Positions 55,864 to 64,000 of a stretch of 64,000 nt of DNA are shown here, piece after piece. The DNA comes from Xaviernesmea rhizosphaerae. Lineage in GTDB: Bacteria; Pseudomonadota; Alphaproteobacteria; Rhizobiales; Rhizobiaceae. The stretch's first letter is position 1; each line of letters starts with the position of its first letter. Position numbers and translations under genes: made by a program. The stretch spans positions 167,551-231,550 of the forward strand of contig NZ_MKIO01000027.1 in the NCBI RefSeq assembly GCF_001938945.1, given 5' to 3'. The notes under the pieces were generated by a model. That model searched no databases. It was not told where the DNA came from and saw only the letters and a list, made by a program, of their open reading frames with translations.

Positions 55864-57120
55864 ATGCTCAAGATCCGCTGGGCGCTTGCCGCCCTTTCGC
55901 TCGCCGCCAGCACGGTGCTGGCCTCTGCGTCGGCGCAGGCGACCGACGTCACGCTCTGGGTGCGCACCTCCTCGGGCGCGGTGCTGCAGGGGCTGGCCGA
56001 CCATTACAATGCCAAGCACACGGACAAGATCACCGTGACGCAGATCACCGCCGAGCAGATGGTGCCGAAGCTTGGCGCAGCCATTGCCGGTGGCGAGCCG
56101 CCGGATGGCGCGGTCCTCGACCTGATCTACCTGCCGACCTTCGCGGCTGCCGAGGGTCTCGAAGACATCACGGAATTTGCCAAGAGCCGGCCCTATTTCT
56201 CGGCCATGAGCCCGTCGCATATCCGCCTCGCGACCTATGAAGACAAGATCTACGGCGTGCCGGCGCTGCCCGACGCCTCGATCATCGCCTACAACACCGA
56301 CCTGTTCCAGAAGGCCGGGCTCGATCCGGCGAAGGCGCCGGCCTCGCTCGAAGAAATCGCCGCCGACGCCAAGAAGATCACCGCACTCGGCAACGAGACC
56401 TATGGCTTCTACTTCGTCGCCAATTCGGGCAGCTGGCTGATCTATGACTTCCTGCCGCATCTCTGGGCCGCCGGCGCCGATATCCTCAGCGAAGATGGCC
56501 GCACGGCAACGGTCGATACCCCGGCCTTCCGCGAGACCGTGGCCGCCTATCGCGACATGCAGAAGGCCGGCGCCATCCATCCCACCTCGCGCTCCGGCAA
56601 TGGCAACAATGCCGTGGAGGCCTTCGCGTCGGGCAAGGTCGGCGTGCTGATGACCGGTTCCTACATCGTCAACCTGCTGACGAGCAAATATCCCGACGTG
56701 AAATTCGCCGTGGCGCCGATCCCCGGCCCCAAGGGCGGCGTCTCCTCTTTCGCCGGCGGCGACACGCTGGCGGTGATGAAGGGCATCAGCGCGGAGAAGA
56801 AGAAGGTCCTGCTCGATTTCGTCGATTTCTACATGTCGCCGGAAGAGCAGGTCTACATTACCAAGGAATCCGGCATGCCCTCGCGCACCGATCTGGCGGC
56901 CGATGCCTATGCCAGCTTCGACAAGCGCAACCTCGTCGCCTATGACGTGCTGTCCAAGGCGCGCACGCCCTATACCTTCTCCTCCGACGAACTCTTCGTC
57001 AGCCGCACCGGACCCTTCCTCAACCTGATCCAGGGCACGATCTTCGGCGACGACGTGGATGGCGCGATCAAGAAGGCCCAGGCCGACTTCACCAAGATCC
57101 TCGAGCGGACCAATCCGTAA
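55864..57120 (+). CDS. Family 1 sugar ABC transporter binding protein
   Basis: A 418-residue protein with a signal peptide (IRWALAALSLAASTVLASAS, cleaved near AQA-TD). The mature sequence has TLWVRTSSGAVLQGLADHYN, YGVPALPDASIIAYNTDLFQKAG (in parts) and FASGKVGVLMTGSYIVN, typical of CUT1 binding proteins. The start has GAGGGAA before ATG 55864. With permeases, GH127 enzyme and ATPase downstream the ligand is probably an arabino-oligosaccharide. Confidence 0.9.
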   Translation: MLKIRWALAALSLAASTVLASASAQATDVTLWVRTSSGAVLQGLADHYNAKHTDKITVTQITAEQMVPKLGAAIAGGEPPDGAVLDLIYLPTFAAAEGLEDITEFAKSRPYFSAMSPSHIRLATYEDKIYGVPALPDASIIAYNTDLFQKAGLDPAKAPASLEEIAADAKKITALGNETYGFYFVANSGSWLIYDFLPHLWAAGADILSEDGRTATVDTPAFRETVAAYRDMQKAGAIHPTSRSGNGNNAVEAFASGKVGVLMTGSYIVNLLTSKYPDVKFAVAPIPGPKGGVSSFAGGDTLAVMKGISAEKKKVLLDFVDFYMSPEEQVYITKESGMPSRTDLAADAYASFDKRNLVAYDVLSKARTPYTFSSDELFVSRTGPFLNLIQGTIFGDDVDGAIKKAQADFTKILERTNP

Positions 57121-57603
57121 GGGCACGACGTGATGTTCGAGGCTGTGGCGCTGTTGCTGGGGGTGCAGGTCGGATCGATTGCCTTCGCGCTGCTCGGGCG
57201 ACGCAAGGACGGTCGCCAGGCGCGGCACGCAATCTCCAACACCGTCTCGCCGGCTGCGCCCGCAGTGCATCCTCGGGTCAAGCCCGAGGATGACGGGAGA
57301 TTGGAGTGCGCGAAGGTGCCACAAGCGCAGTCGATTGTTCTCCACCGGGTAAAAAATGGTCATAACAGCACCCTGTCTGCGCCCACCCTGCGTGCCATCC
57401 CCGGCGTGACGCCCCATGCGCGACGTCATCCTCGGGCTTGACCCGAGGATCCACACCGCCCGCCACGGGCGTGATGGTTGTGGTTCATGACGCGAGCACC
57501 CCCTTCAGCCCCTTCGCCGGGCCCCGCCCCATGCAGGGCCGTCACACCCGGCCCCGCCGTCCCACGCGAAGCCATGCGTTCATGCCGATGAAGGAGCCGG
57601 ATC
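57121..57603. other. Repeat-bearing gap between binding-protein and permease genes
   Basis: About 480 bases without a supported gene inside the transport operon. It contains two inverted palindromes (57269-57296 and 57424-57451). Short open frames through the palindromes give peptides like HPRVKPEDD, known as by-products of this repeat. The insertion may lower expression of the downstream genes relative to the binding protein. Confidence 0.6.
57269..57451. repeat. Pair of TCCTCGGG-N5-CCCGAGGA palindromes in inverted orientation
   Basis: CATCCTCGGGTCAAGCCCGA (57269-57288) followed by GGATGACG and CGTCATCCTCGGGCTTGACC (57424-57443) followed by CGAGGATC are reverse complements of each other. 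Each is itself a hairpin. The same palindrome type is found at 9931-9950. Confidence 0.75.
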
Positions 57604-58557
57604 TTGGCCTTTCCCACATCCCCAGCGCCTGTTGCCGTTGCGCAAGGCGCGACACCGACAAAGCCGCGCCCCCCGGCCCAGCCGGCCGAGCCCAAGGGCT
57701 GGCTCGGGCTGGTCTTCATGGCGCCGAGCCTCGTTTTCATCACCGGCCTGTTCCTGATCCCGCTCGGCATGACGCTGTGGATGAGCCTGCACAACTGGCC
57801 GCTGCTCGGCCGGGTGAAATTCACAGGGCTGGCAAACTATGCCGAGCTTGCCCATGACATGCAGCTCTGGCATTCGCTGGGCTTCACCCTGCTCTATACC
57901 GTGCTGGTGACGACGGCGATTATGGCGGTGGCGCTGCCGCTGGCGCTTTTGGTCGATCGGCCGCTCAGGCTCGCCGGCCTGTTCCGCACCATCTATTTCA
58001 TGCCCGTGGTCATCGGCTTCGGCGCGGCCTCCACGTTGTGGATGTGGCTCCTGAATCCCGACAGCGGCGTCTTCGCGCAATTGCTGCGCGGCGCGGGCCT
58101 GGTCGACAGCGCGCCCCGGCCGCTGGAAAGCTTCTGGCCGGCGCTCGGCGTCATCATCCTCATGGTCGTGTGGAAGACGGCGGGCTTCACCATGGTCATC
58201 CTGCTCACCGGCCTGCAGGCCATTCCGGCCGATGTGATCGAGGCCGCCAAGATCGATGGCGCCAGCGTCTTTTCCCGCTTTCGCCGGATTACGCTGCCCT
58301 TGATGCGCAATTCGCTGCTGCTGGCGCTGGTGCTGAACGTCACCTCCTCCATGCTCGCCTTCGACCAGTTCTTCATCATCACCCAGGGCGGACCGGCCAA
58401 CAGCACGATCTCGGCGGTGTTCTCGATCTATCTCGCCTCCTTCTCCTCCTATCGGCTTGGCTATGGCGCGGCCATGTCCTTCGTTCTCCTGGTGGTGCTG
58501 GTGGCGATCAGCTCGGTCCAGCTCGCCTTCCTGCGCCAGCGCCCGGAGGAATCGTGA
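57604..58557 (+). CDS. Sugar ABC transporter permease (MalF/UgpA type)
   Basis: A 317-residue permease with about six segments, LVFMAPSLVFITGLFLIPLGM near the start and the EAA loop DVIEAAKIDGASVFSRFRRITLP. The start is a TTG at 57604 with GGAG placed 8 bases before; the in-frame ATG at 57574 runs into a stop. The first 35 residues are Pro/Ala-rich and cytoplasmic. Its stop shares a base with the next start (TGATG). Confidence 0.88.
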   Translation: MAFPTSPAPVAVAQGATPTKPRPPAQPAEPKGWLGLVFMAPSLVFITGLFLIPLGMTLWMSLHNWPLLGRVKFTGLANYAELAHDMQLWHSLGFTLLYTVLVTTAIMAVALPLALLVDRPLRLAGLFRTIYFMPVVIGFGAASTLWMWLLNPDSGVFAQLLRGAGLVDSAPRPLESFWPALGVIILMVVWKTAGFTMVILLTGLQAIPADVIEAAKIDGASVFSRFRRITLPLMRNSLLLALVLNVTSSMLAFDQFFIITQGGPANSTISAVFSIYLASFSSYRLGYGAAMSFVLLVVLVAISSVQLAFLRQRPEES

Positions 58558-59426
58558 TGGAGCGCATCCGACGCAATCCCACGCCGCCGCCGCTCGCTGA
58601 GCGCCTGTCCTTCTGGGGCTTCGTCATCGCCGGTCTGGTCGTTTCCGTGATCTTCCTGATGCCGGTCGTCTGGTCGCTCGCCAATTCCTTCAAGCCTGCG
58701 GCGGAAGCGCTGGCCCATCCCGCCGCCTTGTTTTCCAAGAGCTTCTCGCTGGAAAACTACCGCCGGCTGGAGGGCGTGGGCGCCGGCTGGGTCGTCTATG
58801 CCACCAATTCGGTGCTGATCGCGCTCGGCACGGTGGTGCTGACCATTCTCGTCTCGGTGCCGGCCGGCTATGGCTTTTCCAAGTTCCGCTTTCCCGGCCA
58901 GTCGCTGCTCTTCGTCATCGTCATGGCGACGATGATGATCCCCTTCCAGTCGATCCTGACCCCGCTTTTCCTGATCCTGAAATTCCTGCGGCTGCAGAAC
59001 AGCCTGACGGGGCTGGTGCTGATCTATGTCACCTTCCAGCTGCCCTTCTCGATCTTCATGATGCGCAACGCCTTCGACGCCGTGCCGCGTGCGCTGATCG
59101 AGGCAGCAAGGATCGACGGGGCCTCGCAGGCGACCATCCTGCGCCGGATCATGCTGCCGATCGCCCTGCCGGGCGTGGCGACGGTGGCCATGTTCGCCTT
59201 CCTCAATTCCTGGAACGAGTTCCTGGCGGCGCTGATCTTCCTGTCCGACCAGAACAAGTTCACCCTGCCGATCATGCTGGTGAACGTCTCCTCCGGCATT
59301 TACGGCATCATCGACTGGGGCGCGCTGCAGGCCGGCATCGCGGTGACCATGCTGCCCTGCATCCTGCTCTTCCTGGCCCTCCAGCGCTATTACGTGCGCG
59401 GGTTGACCGCCGGCGCCGTCAAATGA
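58557..59426 (+). CDS. Sugar ABC transporter permease (MalG/UgpE type)
   Basis: A 289-residue permease with about six segments. VPAGYGFSKFRFPGQSLLF and the EAA loop RALIEAARIDGASQATILRRI are typical of MalG-like subunits. The start ATG overlaps the former gene by one base, and its end overlaps an in-frame ATG of the next gene by 4 bases. Confidence 0.9.
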   Translation: MERIRRNPTPPPLAERLSFWGFVIAGLVVSVIFLMPVVWSLANSFKPAAEALAHPAALFSKSFSLENYRRLEGVGAGWVVYATNSVLIALGTVVLTILVSVPAGYGFSKFRFPGQSLLFVIVMATMMIPFQSILTPLFLILKFLRLQNSLTGLVLIYVTFQLPFSIFMMRNAFDAVPRALIEAARIDGASQATILRRIMLPIALPGVATVAMFAFLNSWNEFLAALIFLSDQNKFTLPIMLVNVSSGIYGIIDWGALQAGIAVTMLPCILLFLALQRYYVRGLTAGAVK

Positions 59427-59515
59427 GCGCCTCTTCTCCCGTCCTCTCCTCCCCCCAAGCTTCCATGCACGGGCAGGCGGCCGCCTATGCCGCCGGGCCC
59501 GAAAAAGGTGCCTCC

Positions 59516-61441
59516 ATGTCCGATACTGCCATGCCCTCGCTCAAGACCCGCTTCATCCCCGCCGATCCCGCCCGCGTCACCTTCACCGGCGGCTTCTGGG
59601 ACAGCTGGACGCGCACCGTGCGCGAGGTGACGATCCCCACCCAGCATCGGCGGCTGGAGGAGGAAGGCTTTCTCGAAGTGCTCGATTTCGGCAAGCCGCC
59701 GGGCCCGCTCGCCCGGCCGATCCAGCCGAGCGGCCTGTCGATGCAGCATTTCTTCGATAGCGATTTCGGCAAATGGATCGAGGCGGCAAGCTATACGCTG
59801 AAGACGCATCCGAACCCCGAGATCGAGGCGAAGATCGACGCCATCGTCGAAAAGCTCGAACAGGGGCAGATGGCGGACGGCTATCTCAACAGCTGGTTCA
59901 TCCGCCGCGAGCCGGACAAGCGCTGGACCAATCTGCGCGACCTGCATGAAATGTATTCCATGGGCCATCTGCTGGAAGGCGCCGTCGCTTATTTTCAGGC
60001 GACCGGCAAGCGCCGTTTCCTCGATGTGATGATCCGCGCCGTCGACCACATCATCGACACCTTCGGCCCCGAGCCGGGCAAGCTGCGCGGCTATGATGCG
60101 CATGAAGAGATCGAGCTGGCGCTGGTCAAGCTCTACCGCGTCACCCGCGATCCGCGCCATCTGGCGCTCGCCACCTTCTTCATCGACGAGCGCGGGCAGA
60201 TGCCCTCCTATTATGACGAGGAGGCCCGTCGTCGCGGGGAGAACCCGGCCGATTATGTCTATCAGACCTATGCCTACAGCCAGGCGCATAGGCCGGTGCG
60301 CGAGCAGAACCAGGTCGTCGGCCATGCCGTGCGTGCCATGTACCTGCTCTCCGCCATGGTCGATCTGGCGCATGAGAATGACGACCCGACGCTCAAGGCC
60401 GCCTGCGACAGGCTTTTCGCCAATCTGGTCGAGCGTCAGCTTTATGTGACGGGCGGCCTCGGCCCCTCGGCGTCCAACGAGGGCTTTACCCGCGAATTCG
60501 ACCTGCCGAACGAGACCGCCTATGCCGAGACCTGCGCCGCCGTCGCGCTCGGCTTCTTCGCCCACCGCATGGCCCAGCTCGATCTCGACGCACGCTATAC
60601 CGACCGGCTGGAAACCGTGCTCTATAATGGCGCATTGTCAGGCATTTCCCGCGATGGCGAGCATTATTTCTATGAGAACGTGCTGGAAAGCCATGGTCAG
60701 AACCGGCGCTGGAAATGGCATTACTGCCCCTGCTGCCCGACCAATATCGCGCGGATGATCACCTCGCTCGGCCAATATGTCTATTCGGCCACCGGCGACG
60801 CACTCGCCGTGCATCTCTATGCCGCCGGCACCGGCGAGCTGGAGCTCGATGGCCGGCTGGTGCGCCTGACGCAGGAGACGCGCTATCCCTGGGAAGGCGA
60901 TGTCGCGATCCGGCTGACACTGGAAAACCCCGCCGAACTCACGCTGCACCTGCGCATCCCCGGCTGGTGCCGTCAGGCGCGGCTGACGGTCAATGGCGAG
61001 GCGGTCGACCTCGCCACGGTGACGGAGAAGGGCTATGCCGCCATCCGCAGGCTCTGGGCCAATGGCGACGAGATCCGCCTTGGCTTCGACATGCCGGTGG
61101 ACCGGCTCTATGCCCATCCCGCCGTCAGCGAGGATGCCGGCCGCGTCGCGCTCAGCCGGGGACCCGTGGTCTATTGCGTGGAAGAGGTGGATCTCGGCAC
61201 CGAGCCGCAGCGGCTGCGCCTGCCGGCCGATGCGCCGATCCACGCGCAGTTCGAGCCGGATCTGCTGGGCGGCGCCACGGTGCTCTCGGGCGAGGCGCTG
61301 GAGGCGCAGGCAGCGGATTGGGCCGGGCTCTACCGCACCGCGCCGCCGGCGCTGAAGCCCCGCCGCTTCAAGGCCGTGCCCTACCATCTCTGGGCCAATC
61401 GCGAAGCCGGCGCCATGCTGGTCTGGCTCAACGAGAAGTAG
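59516..61441 (+). CDS. GH127 beta-L-arabinofuranosidase
   Basis: A 641-residue protein of the (alpha/alpha)6-barrel GH127 family. The zinc-binding Glu and Cys are in AYAETCAA (Glu338, Cys340), with Cys406-Cys407 in [13 protein letters not shown], one of them the likely nucleophile as in HypBA1. [10 protein letters not shown] (about 324-333) carries the probable acid/base Glu. No signal peptide, so it works in the cytoplasm on imported sugars. ATG 59516 is preferred (AAAGGTG leader, family start); 59423, coupled to the permease, would add 31 low-complexity residues. It releases L-arabinose from beta-arabinofuranosides such as hydroxyproline-linked chains. Confidence 0.88.
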   Translation: MSDTAMPSLKTRFIPADPARVTFTGGFWDSWTRTVREVTIPTQHRRLEEEGFLEVLDFGKPPGPLARPIQPSGLSMQHFFDSDFGKWIEAASYTLKTHPNPEIEAKIDAIVEKLEQGQMADGYLNSWFIRREPDKRWTNLRDLHEMYSMGHLLEGAVAYFQATGKRRFLDVMIRAVDHIIDTFGPEPGKLRGYDAHEEIELALVKLYRVTRDPRHLALATFFIDERGQMPSYYDEEARRRGENPADYVYQTYAYSQAHRPVREQNQVVGHAVRAMYLLSAMVDLAHENDDPTLKAACDRLFANLVERQLYVTGGLGPSASNEGFTREFDLPNETAYAETCAAVALGFFAHRMAQLDLDARYTDRLETVLYNGALSGISRDGEHYFYENVLESHGQNRRWKWHYCPCCPTNIARMITSLGQYVYSATGDALAVHLYAAGTGELELDGRLVRLTQETRYPWEGDVAIRLTLENPAELTLHLRIPGWCRQARLTVNGEAVDLATVTEKGYAAIRRLWANGDEIRLGFDMPVDRLYAHPAVSEDAGRVALSRGPVVYCVEEVDLGTEPQRLRLPADAPIHAQFEPDLLGGATVLSGEALEAQAADWAGLYRTAPPALKPRRFKAVPYHLWANREAGAMLVWLNEK

Positions 61442-61451
61442 GAGGGCGACG

Positions 61452-62555
<1,104 letters not shown>

Positions 62556-62803
62556 TGCCCTGTGCCGCGACATTGACGCCGCCGCCATCGGCCGAGGCCG
62601 AAACGGCCCAGACTGAAAGCGACGGAGACCTGCGCGCCCTCCTTCGGCCCCGTCCTGATCGGATCCTGTTCCCTGCCTTGCGGAGACTGCGTTGTGCGCC
62701 TCCAGACCGAACAACCGCCCGTGGATGTCGGTAGCGCCTCGGCTTGGCCATGATCGGGTGAGGCATTATGGTCTGCCCGAGTCACGAGCCGAGGAAAAAG
62801 ACC

Positions 62804-64000
62804 ATGAAGAGACCGCCCCTGCCGATCGCCGCCATCATTGCCGGCGAAATCAATGCCAGACCCCAACAGGTCACGGCGGCCGTGGAGCTTCTGGATGGCG
62901 GCGCCACCGTTCCCTTCATCGCCCGCTACCGCAAGGAAGTCACCGAAGGGCTCGATGACACGCAGCTGCGCATCCTCGCCGAACGCCTCACTTATCTGCG
63001 CGAGCTGGACGCCCGTCGCGCCGCCATTCTCGAGTCGATCCGCGGGCAGGGCAGGCTGACGGACGAGCTGGAGGACAAGATCGCCACCGTCACCACCAAG
63101 GCGGAGCTGGAAGACCTCTATCTGCCCTACAAGCCGAAGCGCCGCACCAAGGCCGAGATCGCGCGCGAGCGCGGGCTTGGCCCGCTCGCCGAGGCGCTTC
63201 TCGCCGACCGCAGCCTCGTGCCGGCGGACAAAGCCGCCGCCTTCCTCACCGCCGAAGTGCCGGACGTGAAGGCCGCGCTGGAAGGCGCGCGCGACATCAT
63301 CGCCGAAGGCATCGGCGAGAATGCCGAGCTGCTCGGCCGCCTGCGCGCCCATATGCGCGACGTCGCGATGATCCGCGCCCGCGTGGTGGAGGGCAAGAAA
63401 GAGGCCGGCGCCAAGTTCTCCGACTATTTCGACCACACCGAACGCTGGGCCACCATTGCCGGCCACCGCGCGCTCGCCATGCTGCGCGGCTGGAACGAGG
63501 AGGTGCTGAGCGTCGATATCACCGTGGACGAGAGCGATACGGCAACGGTCAAGCCCGTCGAGCGCATCATCGCCGCCAGCCTTTCGATCGGCCGCGGCCC
63601 GGCCGACGCATGGCTGATGGAGGTCGTCGGCTGGACCTGGCGCGTCAAGCTTTCCACGTCGCTCTCGCTCGACCTGATCCGCGAACTGCGCGAGCGGGCG
63701 GAGGAGGAGGCGATCCGCGTCTTCGCCCGCAATCTGAAGGACCTGTTGCTCGCAGCCCCCGCCGGTTCCCGCCCCACCATGGGGCTCGATCCCGGCATCC
63801 GCACCGGCGTCAAGGTTGCCGTGGTCGATGGCACCGGCAAGCTGACGGAAACCGCGACCGTCTATCCCTTCCCGCCGAGGAACGACATTCGCGGCGCGCA
63901 GGAGGTGCTTGCAAGCCTGATCCGCAAACACAAGGTGGAACTGATCGCCATCGGCAACGGCACCGGCAGCCGCGAGACGGAAAAGCTTGTGGCCGACATG
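62804..64000 (+). CDS. tex: Tex-family S1 RNA-binding transcription accessory protein, 5' part
   Basis: The first 399 codons are in the window and the gene continues past the right edge. The start MKRPPLPIAAIIAGEINARP has a GAGGAAAAAG leader. IARYRKEVTEGLDDTQLRIL and LYLPYKPKRRTKAEIARERG are highly typical of the Tex N-terminal helical domain. The YqgF-like nuclease fold begins at about residue 325 (MGLDPGIRTGVKVAVVDG). The helix-hairpin-helix and S1 domains would lie beyond. Tex binds nucleic acid and affects transcription and RNA stability. The 248 bases before it show no gene. Confidence 0.94.
   Translation, partial: MKRPPLPIAAIIAGEINARPQQVTAAVELLDGGATVPFIARYRKEVTEGLDDTQLRILAERLTYLRELDARRAAILESIRGQGRLTDELEDKIATVTTKAELEDLYLPYKPKRRTKAEIARERGLGPLAEALLADRSLVPADKAAAFLTAEVPDVKAALEGARDIIAEGIGENAELLGRLRAHMRDVAMIRARVVEGKKEAGAKFSDYFDHTERWATIAGHRALAMLRGWNEEVLSVDITVDESDTATVKPVERIIAASLSIGRGPADAWLMEVVGWTWRVKLSTSLSLDLIRELRERAEEEAIRVFARNLKDLLLAAPAGSRPTMGLDPGIRTGVKVAVVDGTGKLTETATVYPFPPRNDIRGAQEVLASLIRKHKVELIAIGNGTGSRETEKLVADM

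Noticed and set aside
57130..57441. Small open frame with HPRVKPEDD-like peptide
   Set aside because: The peptide comes from translation of the CCTCGGGTCAAGCCCGAGG palindrome, a common source of spurious gene calls.

Overview
The window is GC-rich DNA, densely packed with codirectional, overlapping genes. It is most likely from an alphaproteobacterium of the Hyphomicrobiales, probably a Rhizobiaceae relative living in soil or on plants. Supporting signs are a pcaDCHGB operon divergent from a LysR-type pcaQ, a pcaIJF operon divergent from an IclR-type pcaR, many ABC importers for plant and soil nutrients, and rhizobial-style intergenic palindromes. No prophage, CRISPR array, plasmid core or rRNA/tRNA gene was recognised. 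One IS110-family insertion is present. The window begins inside an acyl-CoA carboxylase beta-subunit gene and ends inside tex.

Region 1 (about 0.6-9.8 kb) is the least explained part. It combines a stand-alone RibD-type reductase domain, a GTP cyclohydrolase II (RibA), a 6-pyruvoyl-tetrahydropterin-synthase-like protein that lacks its usual catalytic and one zinc residue, an MDR dehydrogenase, a family-4 glycosyltransferase and a SAM methyltransferase. Next to them lie a CDP-alcohol phosphatidyltransferase, a flippase-like membrane protein and a membrane-anchored sulfatase/phosphotransferase-like enzyme. Taken together this looks like a route from GTP to a modified pyrimidine or pterin compound, possibly attached to a lipid or exported. 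The product is unknown.

Region 2 (10-27.7 kb) converts shikimate or quinate type compounds and protocatechuate to central metabolism. A polar-amino-acid-type ABC importer, shikimate/quinate dehydrogenase and 3-dehydroquinate dehydratase form one leftward operon. A fused 3-dehydroshikimate dehydratase (QuiC) makes protocatechuate, PcaGH cleaves it, and PcaB, PcaC, PcaD, PcaIJ and PcaF finish the beta-ketoadipate pathway. Local regulators are IclR (pcaR), TetR and LysR (pcaQ), each with a recognisable operator. An IS110 element sits inside a palindromic repeat between pcaR and quiC.

Region 3 (27.7-40 kb) is an Lrp-linked cluster for uptake and breakdown of an unidentified amine or amino-acid derivative. 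It holds a peptide-type ABC importer, two FAD amine oxidases, a class III aminotransferase, a GNAT protein and a HAD protein. A dyad close to GCATTTTATGCTGC recurs in three of its promoter regions, which suggests one regulon. An orphan hupE follows.

Region 4 (41-54.3 kb) is a complete five-step histidine utilisation set (hutI, hutH, hutG, hutU, hutD leftward; hutF, hutC rightward), then a cation diffusion facilitator and a GntR-regulated polar amino acid ABC importer.

Region 5 (54.5-62.6 kb) is a LacI-regulated sugar ABC importer carrying a GH127 beta-L-arabinofuranosidase, probably for arabino-oligosaccharides of plant cell-wall glycoproteins. Two near-identical LacI-type operators precede it.
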